NCBI GenBank assembly: GCA_026931325.1
Contig: JAIXLO010000149.1
Location: 1 to 45,941, forward strand
DNA: 45,941 nt
Direction: 5' to 3'
Origin: Chitinophagales bacterium
GTDB lineage: Bacteria; Bacteroidota; Bacteroidia; Chitinophagales; Chitinophagaceae
Numbering within the stretch: the stretch's first letter is position 1; each line of letters starts with the position of its first letter. A program made the position numbers and the translations under genes. Below are positions 26,336 through 36,222 of this stretch, one piece after another. Below the pieces are notes generated by a model that had not been told where the DNA came from, made no database searches, and saw only the letters and a list, made by a program, of their open reading frames with translations.

Positions 26336-27859
26336 CTACTTTTTATTAGCTGGTTTTGAAATAAACCACAAACCTATAAACGTTAATAGCCCATTTATTA
26401 TAAGTAATTCTATGCCTATTTTAAATCCACTAAAAATATTTGAAGAAATATTTTTAAGTATATCAGCAATAGAACTTGTAATATTTAATTTGCTTACAAA
26501 CCATTCAGGATTATTAAGAATATCTAAGCCAATTACAAGTAAAGGGGCAGCTATACAAACTATCAAAGAAAGTTTATCATTAATAACACGTTTTGTAAAA
26601 ATACCAAATGCAAACAACCCTAATAAAGGACCATAAGTATAACCTGCAACTTTTAAAATAACATCAATAATTGATTTATCATTTATCCATTTAAAAAGCA
26701 TTACACATAAAAAGAAGATGATAGTAAAAACAAGGTGTACAGTTATTCTAACTTTTTTTCTCTGTTGTTCGTTTAAGTCTTCTCTTTTTTTCAGTCCAAG
26801 AATATCTATACAAAAAGAAGATGTAAGAGCTGTTAATGCACCATCAGCACTTGGAAATAATGCTGATATTAAACCAATAATAAAAATAATTCCTACAGCA
26901 ATTGAAAGATGACTGCCTAATGCAATGCTTGGAAATAAATCATCTCCTTTTACATCAATAGAGTTGTTAGCAGCATATAAATAAAGTAACCCACCCATAA
27001 AAAGAAATAAAAAATTTACAAAAAGTAAAATAGTACTTAATGTCATTATATTTTTTTGAGAATCTTTTAATGTTTTTACTGAAATATTTTTTTGCATCAT
27101 TTCTTGGTCAAGCCCTGTCATAGCAATGGTTATAAATGCACCACCAATAATTTGTTTTATAAAAAAACCAGAAGATTGCACATCAGCATTAAACACCTTC
27201 AACATTCCTTTTACACTTAACTGATTAATTGCTTCTGAAAAACCAATATCCATTTTACTCATTACAGCTACAATGCAAACAATAAGTCCTAAAAGCATAC
27301 AAGTTGTTTGTAAAGTATCTGTATAAACAATTGTTTTTACACCACCTTCAAAAGTGTATAATAAAATAAGAATAAGAATAATCAATGTAGTAAGCCAAAA
27401 GCTTACATTCATCGAATCTAAAATAAAAATTTGAAGAATATTAATTACTAAATATAATCTTGCTGTTGCTCCTAATGTTCTTGATAAAATAAAAAAAACA
27501 GCACCTGTTTTATAGCTTTTATTTCCAAACCTATGCTCTAAATAATTATAAATTGAAGTAAGGTTCATTTTATAATACAATGGCAGCAAAATATATGCTA
27601 CTGCTAAGTATCCAAAAAAATATCCTATAACTACTTGAAAATATTGAAACCCAACATTACCAACAGTTCCTGGAACACTTACAAACGTAACACCACTAAG
27701 GCTTGTACCAACCATACCAAAAGCTACTAACATCCAATTACTATTTCTATTACCAATAAAAAAAGAATCGTTGTTAGAGTTTTTGCTTGTGTACCATGCA
27801 ACAGTTAGTAATAACAAAAAATAACCAATAACAAAAGAGAAAAGCAGTAGTGGATTCAT
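26336..27859 (-). CDS. Sodium:solute symporter (SSS family)
   Basis: A 507-residue inner-membrane transporter of the SSS family with about thirteen helices. Family features include FVSVPGTVGNVGFQYFQVV near the N-terminus, the helix TLQTTCMLLGLIVCIVAVM, and the conserved segment LFPSADGALTALTSSFCIDI at about residues 330-350. The substrate (sugar, amino acid or carboxylate) cannot be named from sequence. The start at 27859 begins directly with the first membrane helix. It lies 85 nt downstream of the thioesterase gene on the same strand and may share its transcript. Confidence 0.92.
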   Translation of the reverse strand: MNPLLLFSFVIGYFLLLLTVAWYTSKNSNNDSFFIGNRNSNWMLVAFGMVGTSLSGVTFVSVPGTVGNVGFQYFQVVIGYFFGYLAVAYILLPLYYKMNLTSIYNYLEHRFGNKSYKTGAVFFILSRTLGATARLYLVINILQIFILDSMNVSFWLTTLIILILILLYTFEGGVKTIVYTDTLQTTCMLLGLIVCIVAVMSKMDIGFSEAINQLSVKGMLKVFNADVQSSGFFIKQIIGGAFITIAMTGLDQEMMQKNISVKTLKDSQKNIMTLSTILLFVNFLFLFMGGLLYLYAANNSIDVKGDDLFPSIALGSHLSIAVGIIFIIGLISALFPSADGALTALTSSFCIDILGLKKREDLNEQQRKKVRITVHLVFTIIFFLCVMLFKWINDKSIIDVILKVAGYTYGPLLGLFAFGIFTKRVINDKLSLIVCIAAPLLVIGLDILNNPEWFVSKLNITSSIADILKNISSNIFSGFKIGIELLIINGLLTFIGLWFISKPANKK

Positions 27860-27944
27860 GCAAATGATTTATGAAATAATGAGTTGCAATATATGAAACT
27901 ATATATTTTGTAGAACAATTTTATTGCAACCTATAAATGATGAA

Positions 27945-28352
27945 CTAAAAGAATTTTTCTAATCTTTCTTTTAAAGCCAAAGGCATAGTAGTTTTTTGTT
28001 TTGTATTAGCATCTAAGAAGTATAAAACTACTTTACCTATTGCAAGTAATTGTTTTGCCTCGTTATGTACTTCTTGATGAAATTCAATTTTATGAGTAAG
28101 GGGTAATTCTCTTATTGTGGTTGTTACAGTTAATAAATCATCATAGTGTGCAGGTCTTAAATATCTAATATGCAATTCCACTACAGGCATCATTAGACCA
28201 ATTTGTTCTAATTCTTTATAAGTAAAGCCAAGTTTCCTAATACTTTCAGCACGACCAACTTCAAAAAATTGTGCATAATTACCATGATACACAACATTCA
28301 TTTGATCAGTTTCAGCATACCTAACTCTTACTTGAGTAGAACTTTGATACAT
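27945..28352 (-). CDS. Acyl-CoA thioesterase, 4HBT/YbgC family
   Basis: A 135-residue hotdog-fold thioesterase. The N-terminal signature RYAETDQMNVVYHGNYAQFF contains the catalytic aspartate (D16) and the substrate-facing YHGNY typical of YbgC and 4-hydroxybenzoyl-CoA thioesterases. It likely hydrolyses acyl-CoA thioesters in the cytoplasm; the chain length is unknown. It follows the LolA-like gene after 27 nt, which suggests a two- or three-gene operon. Confidence 0.92.
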   Translation of the reverse strand: MYQSSTQVRVRYAETDQMNVVYHGNYAQFFEVGRAESIRKLGFTYKELEQIGLMMPVVELHIRYLRPAHYDDLLTVTTTIRELPLTHKIEFHQEVHNEAKQLLAIGKVVLYFLDANTKQKTTMPLALKERLEKFF

Positions 28353-28379
28353 AATTACTAATTCTTAGAAGATGCCAAG

Positions 28380-29009
28380 TTAATCTAAAATTTCAACATC
28401 AGCTGGATATTTGCTTTTATCAAACACAAATATTTTATCTGCTAAAGTTGCATTGGTATTAAGATTACTAAAAGAAAATTCTAAGGTATTATTGCTTTTA
28501 TCCAAAACTTTAGCTTTAGTTATCATGTTTTTATTTTTATCAATAAACAAATTAACTTTTGTAAAGTTTTTTCTTTTATCAATTGGTTTCATTTCTACTT
28601 CATTAAAACTACCTTTTGTAGAAATTAATTTATAAGCGAAGTCTTTGTCATAACTACCACTTAATATTTTTTGTGGCGTTAAAGTTTTACCTTCTTCTTC
28701 TGCTGCATCAACAGTTATTGTTTTATTGCCATCAAAACTGTATGTTTTGTTACCATCGCAAAGAACTTCTGTTTTTCCTTGTTTTAAAACATATTTATTT
28801 CCCTTCATCAAAATTGTTCCTGTTTTTGTTCCATTTAATTTACCTGTACTTGTAAAAGTTTTAAGAATAAACTTGCCACTAACAGCCTTAAAAGATTTTA
28901 CTTTATTACTAACCGCATCTAAAACTTTTTTTGCACTTGGATCATTTTGTGCATTAACAGAAAAAGATACCATTACAGAAACAATGACCAATAAATAAAT
29001 TTTCCTCAT
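28380..29009 (-). CDS. lolA: LolA-like outer-membrane lipoprotein carrier
   Basis: A 209-residue exported protein with a signal peptide ending at ...VSFSVNAQ. The rest fits the LolA fold: an amphipathic start (AKKVLDAVSNKVKSFKAVSG), a series of beta strands (KGNKYVLKQGKTEVLCDGNK), and a C-terminal strand. LolA shuttles lipoproteins from the LolCDE complex across the periplasm. Bacteroidota encode several LolA-like proteins, so a divergent role is possible. It heads the minus-strand group with the thioesterase and perhaps the symporter. Confidence 0.82.
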   Translation of the reverse strand: MRKIYLLVIVSVMVSFSVNAQNDPSAKKVLDAVSNKVKSFKAVSGKFILKTFTSTGKLNGTKTGTILMKGNKYVLKQGKTEVLCDGNKTYSFDGNKTITVDAAEEEGKTLTPQKILSGSYDKDFAYKLISTKGSFNEVEMKPIDKRKNFTKVNLFIDKNKNMITKAKVLDKSNNTLEFSFSNLNTNATLADKIFVFDKSKYPADVEILD

Positions 29010-29033
29010 CTTTTGATTTTATTTTTAAGGTTG

Positions 29034-29041
29034 CAAATATA
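29034..29041 (-). promoter_or_regulatory. Candidate -7 box of the lolA gene
   Basis: TATATTTG on the minus strand, followed by CAACC, matches TAnnTTTG and lies 24 nt upstream of the lolA start. No exact -33 TTTG is seen. Confidence 0.5.
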
Positions 29042-29145
29042 GTGCCTACTAACTTTCAGATATGTTGAACATAAAAAGGTTTAACAAAACTTAGGTAAAA
29101 TAATAAAATAATAGGGTAAAAAATTATCTCACTTATCTTCGCCAA

Positions 29146-31027
29146 ATGCATTATGTATCAGCAGAAAATATTACAAAAAGTTTTGGCATTAAACCACTTT
29201 TTTATAATATTTCTTTTCATATAAATGAAGGAGATAAAATTGCCTTAATTGCTAGAAACGGTGTTGGCAAAAGCACTTTACTTAAAATTTTATCTAATAA
29301 AGAAACTTTAGATGAGGGAAAATTATTAATAATAAAATGTTACTGTTGCTTTATTTGAACAAGAACCAAAGTTTGATGAAGATAAAAATGTATTGGATAA
29401 TATTTTTCATATCAACCATCCTGTTATTAATATTATTAGAGAATATGAATTAGCATCTGATAATAATGAGGGAGAAAAATTATTGGAACTAACAAATAAA
29501 ATGGATGAATTGGGTGCTTGGAATTTTGAAGTAAAAGTAAAACAAATTTTATCTAAATTAAATATTCATCAATTACAACAACCTGTAAAAAATTTAAGTG
29601 GTGGGCAAAGAAAAAGAATTGCACTTGCAAAAACTTTAATTGATATTGGCTTTGACCATAAACACACTTTATTAATAATGGATGAACCAACCAACCATTT
29701 AGATGTTACAATGATTGAATGGTTAGAAAATTATTTAAACAAAGAAAATATTACACTTTTATTAGTTACACACGATAGATATTTTTTAGATGCAGTAGCT
29801 GATGAAATTTGGGAATTAGAACGAGAAAATTTGTATGTATATAAAGGTAACTATGAAAATTATATTGAGAAAAAAGCAGCAAGAATTGAAAGTGAAATAG
29901 CCAGTATTGATAAAGCTAAAAATGAATATAGAAGGGAATTAGAATGGATGCGTAAGCAACCAAGAGCAAGAACAACAAAAAGCAAAAGCAGACAAGATAA
30001 TTTTTATGAAATAGAAGCAAAAGCCAAACAAAAAATTGAAGATGCACAACTACAACTTCAAGTAAAAATGAGTAGGTTAGGAGGTAAGGTTGTAGAGATG
30101 AAAAAAGTGTATAAAGCATATAACAATATTGTTATTCTAAATGGTTTTGATTACACCTTTAATAAAGGGGAAAGAATTGGTATTATTGGAAAAAACGGTG
30201 TTGGCAAAAGCACATTCTTAAATATTTTGCAACAAATAGAAAATGCAGATAGTGGTAAAGTAAATGTTGGTGATACTGTAGTGTTTGGTAATTTTTCTCA
30301 ACAAGGATTAGAAATTAAAGAAAATGTAAGAGTGATTGAATATGTAAAAAATATTGCAGAAAATTTTCCTTTAGCAAATGGTGGAAGCTTAAGTGCAGCA
30401 CAATTTTTAGAATTATTTTTATTTACACCTGATAAGCAATATACTTTTATCAACTCTTTGAGTGGTGGCGAAAAAAAACGATTACAATTATTATCCATTC
30501 TTTTTAAAAATCCTAATTTTTTAATCTTAGATGAACCAACTAATGATTTGGATTTGCCCACTCTTGCTGTATTAGAGCAGTTTTTACAAAACTATCAAGG
30601 TTGTATTATAATTGTAAGTCATGATAGATATTTTATGGATAAATTAGTAGATCATTTATTTATTTTTGAAGGCAATGGTATTATTAAAGATTTTCCAGGT
30701 ACATACTCTGAATTTAGAATTTGGGAAAAAGAACAAGAAAAATTAATTGATGAAAAGCAACAACAAACTTTTTCTAAAACAATAACATATAAACCAGAAG
30801 TAAATTCTGCAAAAAAGAAAATGTCTTTCAACGAAAAAAGAGAATTTGAATTATTAGAAAAAGAAATTCCAGCACTTGAAAATGAAAGACAACAATTAAC
30901 AGAGCAACTTAGCAATCCTAATTTAAATTATATTATGATTGAAGAAATAAGTAATAAACTTTTAAAAATTAATAGCGACTTAGAAATAAAGGAAATGCGT
31001 TGGTTAGAGTTGAGTGAATTATTATAA
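29146..31027 (+). pseudogene. ABC-F ATPase (Uup/EttA type) with an apparent frameshift
   Basis: Two adjacent frames together encode one ABC-F protein of about 625 residues. The first (29146-29358) holds the start MHYVSAENITKSFG and Walker A (RNGVGKSTLLKIL), then runs into a stop. The second frame is open from just after a TAA at 29333 and carries the signature LSGGQRKRIALAKTL, Walker B LLIMDEPTNHLD, and a complete second ATPase half (GKNGVGKSTFLNIL, LSGGEKKRLQLLSIL, FLILDEPTNDLD) plus a C-terminal coiled coil. Sequence continuity across the break (GKLLI / NVTVALFEQEP) places the shift at about 29318-29340, in an A-rich run; one extra or two missing bases would explain it. ABC-F proteins act on the ribosome E site. 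Assembly error, recent mutation or recoding are all possible. Confidence 0.85.
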
Positions 31028-31033
31028 TAAAGA

Positions 31034-31064
31034 ACCCTCACTAAATTTAGTAAGGGTATTTTTT
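31034..31064 (+). terminator. Terminator of the ABC-F gene
   Basis: ACCCT and AGGGT bracket a perfect ACTAAA/TTTAGT inner stem, followed by ATTTTTTAT, 7 nt after the stop codon. Confidence 0.88.
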
Positions 31065-31151
31065 ATAAACCAAGAATTATGAAAATTAGAAATAGTTTAT
31101 GATTTCACAAATCGTAGTATTAATTTTAAAAATTTTTAATTCACTAAAAAA

Positions 31152-32138
31152 TTATGCTTTAAGGTACATTACTTCTTTAACCAATTTTACTGTTCTTGAA
31201 ACACTTGGTAAATATGCTTCTACTAAATTATGAGCATAGTGCATTGGAGCATCTGCACTGGTTATTCTTCTTATTGGTGCATCTAAATAATCAAATCCTT
31301 CTTTTTGAATTCTATAAGTAATTTCTGAACTTACTGATGCAAATGGCCATTGCTCTTCTACAATAACTAATCTGTTTGTTTTCTTTACACTTTCTAAAAT
31401 GGTTTGCCAATCTAATGGTCTTATTGTTCTTAAATCTATTACTTCTGCACTAATGCCTTCTTTTTCTAATTCTGAAGCAGCACCTAAAGCTACTTTCATC
31501 ATTTTATTAAATGAAACAATGGTTACATCTCGTCCTATTTTTTTTATATCTGCTTTACCAATAGGAATATAATATTCATCATCGGGTATTTCACTTTTAT
31601 CTCCATACATTATTTCACTTTCTAAAAAACAGACAGGGTCTTCTTCGTAACGAAGTGCTTGTTTTAATAATCCTTTTGCATCATAACCATTGCTTGGAGA
31701 AACTACTTTAATACCTGGAATATTTGCTAAAAAACTTTCAAAAGCTGTACTATGTTGTGCACCTAATTGTCCTGCACTTCCATTAGGTCCTCTAAAAACT
31801 ATTGGACATTTTAATTGTCCGCCACTCATTGCAAGCATTTTAGAGGCAGTATTTAAAATTTGGTCTAATGCTAAAACAGAAAAGTTCCAAGTCATAAATT
31901 CTACAATGGGTTTTAAACCATTTTGTGCAGCACCTACGCCAATTGCTGCAAAGCCTAATTCTGTAATAGGTGTATCAATTACTCTTTTAGGTCCAAACTC
32001 TGCTAACATGCCTTGACTTACTTTATAAGCACCATTATACTCTGCTACTTCTTCTCCCATTAAAAAAATTCTATCATCTCTTCTCATCTCTTCACTCATG
32101 GCTTCCCTTAAAGCTTCTCTAAATGCTATTGAACGCAT
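31152..32138 (-). CDS. pdhB: Pyruvate dehydrogenase E1 component, beta subunit
   Basis: The beta subunit of the thiamine-diphosphate-dependent E1 component, which decarboxylates pyruvate for acetyl-CoA synthesis. The 328-residue length is standard. It starts with MRSIAFREALREAMSEEMRRD, followed by the TPP-site glutamate region LMGEEVAEYNGAYKVSQGML, PITELGFAAIGVGAA and the C-terminal VIDLRTIRPLDWQTILESVK. The alpha subunit and E2 genes are not adjacent, which is common in this phylum. Branched-chain or 2-oxo acid dehydrogenases are similar, but pyruvate is the best guess. A TATTTTTG box at 32167-32174 precedes it. Confidence 0.92.
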   Translation of the reverse strand: MRSIAFREALREAMSEEMRRDDRIFLMGEEVAEYNGAYKVSQGMLAEFGPKRVIDTPITELGFAAIGVGAAQNGLKPIVEFMTWNFSVLALDQILNTASKMLAMSGGQLKCPIVFRGPNGSAGQLGAQHSTAFESFLANIPGIKVVSPSNGYDAKGLLKQALRYEEDPVCFLESEIMYGDKSEIPDDEYYIPIGKADIKKIGRDVTIVSFNKMMKVALGAASELEKEGISAEVIDLRTIRPLDWQTILESVKKTNRLVIVEEQWPFASVSSEITYRIQKEGFDYLDAPIRRITSADAPMHYAHNLVEAYLPSVSRTVKLVKEVMYLKA

Positions 32139-32166
32139 AATAAATTGTAATTAAAATTGTGAGTAG

Positions 32167-32174
32167 CAAAAATA
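32167..32174 (-). promoter_or_regulatory. Candidate -7 box of pdhB
   Basis: TATTTTTG on the minus strand matches TAnnTTTG, 28 nt upstream of the pdhB ATG. It lies just after the smc terminator, so pdhB can be transcribed on its own. Confidence 0.45.
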
Positions 32175-32195
32175 TGAGATTGCTGTATATAAAAG

Positions 32196-32225
32196 AAACG
32201 CAAAGCAAAAAATTGCCTTGCGTTT
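32196..32225 (-). terminator. Terminator of smc
   Basis: AAACGCAA and TTGCGTTT form an 8-bp stem with an inner CAA/TTG pairing. On the minus strand it is followed by CTTTTATAT, 25 nt after the smc stop. Confidence 0.75.
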
Positions 32226-32250
32226 ATATTTTTATGAATTGGATATTTTA

Positions 32251-35200
32251 TTAATTTAAACTTCTAAAATCTACTGGAACTAATTTGCTTACACCAGGTT
32301 CTTGCATTGTTACACCATAAATTACATCTACAGCACTCATAGTTTGTTTATTGTGTGTTACAATAATAAATTGAGAGTTGTCGCTAAACTTCTGAATCAT
32401 TTGGGTGAATTTGCCCACGTTTGCATCGTCTAATGGTGCATCAACTTCATCTAAAATACAGAATGGTGCTGGTTTAATTAAATAGATTGCAAACAATAGG
32501 GCAGTAGCTGTTAATGTTTTTTCTCCTCCACTTAATTGAGTAATTGATGAAGGTCGTTTGCCTTTAGGTTTTGCAATAATATCTACACCAGTTTCTGCTA
32601 AGTTTTCAGGGTCAATTAAAACCATATCGGCAGTATCTTCTTCTGTGAATAATGCTTTAAATACTTTTTGAAAATTATCTCTCACTTTATTGAAGGTGTC
32701 TAAAAATTGTTGATTAGCTGTGGCTTCTACTTCTTGAATTGTTTGTAATAAATTTTCTTTTGCTTGTACTAAATCGTTCTTTTGCTCTACAATAAATTCA
32801 TAACGTTTTTGCATTTCAGTAAAAGCTTCAATAGCCATTGGGTTTACTTCTCCCATATTATCCAAACGTTTACGAAGTCTTTCACTGGTTGCTTGCAGTT
32901 CTTCTAAAGTTGTTTCAGTTGCTCTTGCCTGATCTAAAATTTCATCTAACTCTACTTTAAACTCAACGTGCATTCTTTCTTTCATTCCGGCAAGGTTTAG
33001 TTTAAGCTCGTTTAGTTTATCTTTTATTGCACTTAGCAAATATTCAATGTTTTCTTTTTCTTTTATTTTAAGTCTTATATCACTTTCTTTTTCTTGCAAA
33101 GCATTTCTTAGATTATAATATGCTTGATCTGTTTCATTTAATTTCTTTTCTTCTACTTCTTTAGTTTGCATTAATGCTAATAAAGCTTCTTCATGTTGTA
33201 ATAAAGTTTTTTCGCCAACACTAATGTTTTCAACAGCTTCGGCAAGTTGTGAAGTATTGTTTTGAATTTGTGTGTGTAGCTCTTTTAATTGATTTTCTTT
33301 AAATGCTAATTCTTGTTTTACAGTGGTTATTTTACTTTGTTGAACTGTTAGGTTTAAATTACTTTGATTGAAAGATGTGTTTGCTACATTGTATGCTTGT
33401 TCTGCTGTTTGATAATCTTGTTCTACAAGTTTTAATTCTTCGCCAGCTTTTTGCATACTTTCTATTAACTCATTAAAAGTTACTCTTGTTGTAGCAATAG
33501 CATTATGTTCTTCTTGCAATCTTAATTCAACGTCTTTTAATTTTTGTAGTGAGTTTACTTGTGTTGCTTGAAGATTTTCTATTTTATTTTTTACAGCAAA
33601 AAATTGATTGGTTAGTTGATTGATTTCATTTTCTGTTTGTTTAATAGCACTTTCTTTTAATTGCTCATTAAAACTAATAACAGAATTATGGCGTAATTGA
33701 ATTTCTGCTTTAAGTGCATTTACAACTGCTTCTTGAAGAATAATTTCATCTTGCAGTTTTTCTAAATTTTTAATACGACCAATTTTCTTTCCTTCAAATA
33801 ATCCAACACTTCCACCAGTTAATGTATATTTTCCTTTTACGTATTTACCTGTTTTTTCTAACACTACAGCACCATTAGAATTATTGATGGCTTCATCATT
33901 TTCTGCAATAAATACATTGGCTAATAAATGTTGAGCAAGTTTGCTGTATTGCTCATCAACTTCAATTACATCTAATGCTTTTATGGTATTATTTGGTTGA
34001 TGAAATGTGTTTTGATTTTCGGCTAATTTATCTAATAAAAAGAAGTTGGCTTTTCCTTTTTTATGCTGGTCTAATAATTGAATGGCTTGTAATCCTTCTT
34101 GTAAATTATTTACTACATAATAATTCAAATAAGGTTCTAAAACATTTTCTACGGCTGCTCTAAATTCTTCTTTTACATAAATAATATCTGACAATAATGG
34201 TGCTTGATAATTCCATGAAGTATTGTTGTGTAAAAACTTTACACTTTCAGGATATCCATCCATAGAATCTATCAAACTTTTTAGTAGAGCATATTCATTT
34301 TTCTTGCTGTCTAATTTTCTATTTTCTTCTGCTAATTCGTTTCTTAAATTTTCTAACTGAGCTTGTGTTTCAAAAATTTGTTCTTTGGTTTTTTCGTGCT
34401 GTTCTTGTAATTGTTGAAGGTCTGTTTTTTTAGTGTCTAATAAATTTTCTTTTTCTTTTAATTCGTTTGAAAGTTGTGTTGTTTGTTGTTCTCGTAATTG
34501 TTGTTCTTCTGTAAGTTGTGCAGCAGCTCTTTGTAAGTTTTGTATAGATGTATCTGCAACTGCAACTTTCTTTTCAGCATCAAATTTACTACGTTGAATT
34601 TGTTGATATTGATTTCTTAAAGTATCTACACTTGTTCTGCTTTTATCAAAACTGCTTCTTTGATTATCCATTTCTGTTCTGGCAGTTTCCACTTTTTGAG
34701 AAAGGTCTGCTAATTTTTGTTCTTCTTCAATTAAATGTTGTTGAGAAAAAGCAATACTATCTTCAGTTGTTTTTAATTGACCTTCAGCCTTACTTAAAAA
34801 ATCTTTTAAGCCTGATTCTTTTTCTTTTAAATAATGTAATTTTTGAGATGCAAGATTTTTATCGTTTTCTGTTATTCTAAGTTTTTGTAACAATTCATTA
34901 AACTCATGTTGCTGGTTTTGTAAAGCTTTTTCTTGTTCTATAAAACCAATTTTTTCTTGCTCTAAAGCTGCTTCTTGTGTTGCTATTGTTGCTTCTAATT
35001 GTATTTTACGATTGGTTTCAGTTTCTTGTTGTTCATTTAACTCTTTATAAGTAAGGTTAAAGCCTTCTAAAGATGCTTTAGCTAATTCAATAGCAATCTC
35101 TTTATACTCATTTTTTATTTCATAATACTTCTCAGCTTTTTTAGCTTGACTTTCTAAAGATTTTAATTGATTATTTATTTCAAACAACAAATCTTCTATA

Positions 35201-35769
35201 CGAGATAAATCTTGTTCAGTAGCATCTAATTTATTTTTTGCTTCTTTTTTTCTTGTTTTATAAATGGTTATACCAGCAGCTTGTTCAAGCATTTTTCTAC
35301 GACTATTGTCTTTGTCTTTGATAATATCATCAACCATTCCAAGCTCAATAATTGCATAACTATCATTGCTAACACCTGTATCTAAAAATAAATTATGAAT
35401 GTCTTTTAAACGACATTGTACATCGTTTAAGCGATATTCACTTTCACCATTTTTATAAAACCGTCTGGTAACTGTTACAGTTGAAAATTCTGTTGGTAAT
35501 AAATTTTTTGTGTTTTCAAATGTTAAACTTACTTCAGCTAAGCCACTTGCACTTCTTGTTTTTGAACCATTAAAAACCAATGCTTCTAAATTTTCGCTTC
35601 TTAAAGCTGATATTTTTTGTTCGCCAATAACCCATCTAATGCTGTCTATAATATTACTTTTACCACAGCCATTTGGTCCAATAATACCTGTAATACCTTC
35701 ATCAAAACTTACAATAGTTTTATCGGCAAAACTTTTAAATCCTTTTATTTCTAATGATTTTAATTTCAT
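32251..35769 (-). CDS. smc: Chromosome segregation protein SMC
   Basis: The 1172-residue condensin ATPase that, with ScpA and ScpB, compacts and separates chromosomes. The N-terminal head has Walker A GPNGCGKS at 31-38 followed by NIIDSIRWVIGEQ. Two long Glu/Gln/Lys-rich coiled coils (about 170-500 and 670-1000) flank a hinge at about 510-660 (SMDGYPESVKFL...YTLTGGSVGLFEG). The C-terminal head has the signature LSGGEKTLTATALLFAIY and Walker B FCILDEVDAPLDDANV. Length and layout are complete. scpA and scpB are not in the window. Confidence 0.97.
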   Translation of the reverse strand: MKLKSLEIKGFKSFADKTIVSFDEGITGIIGPNGCGKSNIIDSIRWVIGEQKISALRSENLEALVFNGSKTRSASGLAEVSLTFENTKNLLPTEFSTVTVTRRFYKNGESEYRLNDVQCRLKDIHNLFLDTGVSNDSYAIIELGMVDDIIKDKDNSRRKMLEQAAGITIYKTRKKEAKNKLDATEQDLSRIEDLLFEINNQLKSLESQAKKAEKYYEIKNEYKEIAIELAKASLEGFNLTYKELNEQQETETNRKIQLEATIATQEAALEQEKIGFIEQEKALQNQQHEFNELLQKLRITENDKNLASQKLHYLKEKESGLKDFLSKAEGQLKTTEDSIAFSQQHLIEEEQKLADLSQKVETARTEMDNQRSSFDKSRTSVDTLRNQYQQIQRSKFDAEKKVAVADTSIQNLQRAAAQLTEEQQLREQQTTQLSNELKEKENLLDTKKTDLQQLQEQHEKTKEQIFETQAQLENLRNELAEENRKLDSKKNEYALLKSLIDSMDGYPESVKFLHNNTSWNYQAPLLSDIIYVKEEFRAAVENVLEPYLNYYVVNNLQEGLQAIQLLDQHKKGKANFFLLDKLAENQNTFHQPNNTIKALDVIEVDEQYSKLAQHLLANVFIAENDEAINNSNGAVVLEKTGKYVKGKYTLTGGSVGLFEGKKIGRIKNLEKLQDEIILQEAVVNALKAEIQLRHNSVISFNEQLKESAIKQTENEINQLTNQFFAVKNKIENLQATQVNSLQKLKDVELRLQEEHNAIATTRVTFNELIESMQKAGEELKLVEQDYQTAEQAYNVANTSFNQSNLNLTVQQSKITTVKQELAFKENQLKELHTQIQNNTSQLAEAVENISVGEKTLLQHEEALLALMQTKEVEEKKLNETDQAYYNLRNALQEKESDIRLKIKEKENIEYLLSAIKDKLNELKLNLAGMKERMHVEFKVELDEILDQARATETTLEELQATSERLRKRLDNMGEVNPMAIEAFTEMQKRYEFIVEQKNDLVQAKENLLQTIQEVEATANQQFLDTFNKVRDNFQKVFKALFTEEDTADMVLIDPENLAETGVDIIAKPKGKRPSSITQLSGGEKTLTATALLFAIYLIKPAPFCILDEVDAPLDDANVGKFTQMIQKFSDNSQFIIVTHNKQTMSAVDVIYGVTMQEPGVSKLVPVDFRSLN

Positions 35770-36222
35770 ACTATACTACCCATTTTTAAAGTACTTGCGA
35801 ACATAGTTGATTTATGCTTTTTAAGAAAGCACCAATTATGCAGTGTGTATAAGTAGAGGGAAAAAGAATGTATAGAATTTTAATTTTAGTAAATTTGTAT
35901 TTAAATGTTGATTATTAATGGGTTTGTTTGTATTGTTTTATAATTAAAAAGTATTTGGGAACTTGTTGTTATATGTAACTATCGGCTCTGTTATCTTTCT
36001 TTTATAGCCTTTTTCCTGCATCTTCTCCGTTATAGCTTTGTGTATTAGCTATGGAAAGATGCAAAATTGCTTCAAGACTTTCATTAGAAGAAAATACAGA
36101 GTAAAAAATTGTAACATCAGAAAATTTTTTACCCCCATCAGCAGAAAAGAAAAAGCTAAACAAGGGAAATAAGGAAATGAAGGAGTTTTAAAACAATAAA
36201 TACTACTTTTTTTCTAATTAGA
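35770..36222. other. Unexplained intergenic segment upstream of smc
   Basis: This 453-nt stretch has no recognised gene. 35770-35940 is plain AT-rich sequence with a weak promoter-like TATGTTCG for smc on the minus strand near 35799-35806. From about 35975 to 36180 the base composition becomes more GC-rich, with an imperfect palindrome (36018-36037 with 36047-36062) and a minus-strand stop-to-stop frame of 61 codons (36002-36187) that lacks ATG. Confidence 0.7.
36002..36187 (-). other. Open frame without ATG; possible gene remnant or repeat
   Basis: The minus-strand frame is open for 61 sense codons and reads like a protein: a hydrophobic stretch (FISLFPLFSFFF), then SADGGKKFSDVTIFYSVFSS and ESLEAILHLSIANTQSYNG before the stop. 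There is no ATG; a TTG would give 53 codons. It could be a decayed gene, a part of a dispersed element, or a chance frame. I do not recognise a family. Confidence 0.3.
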
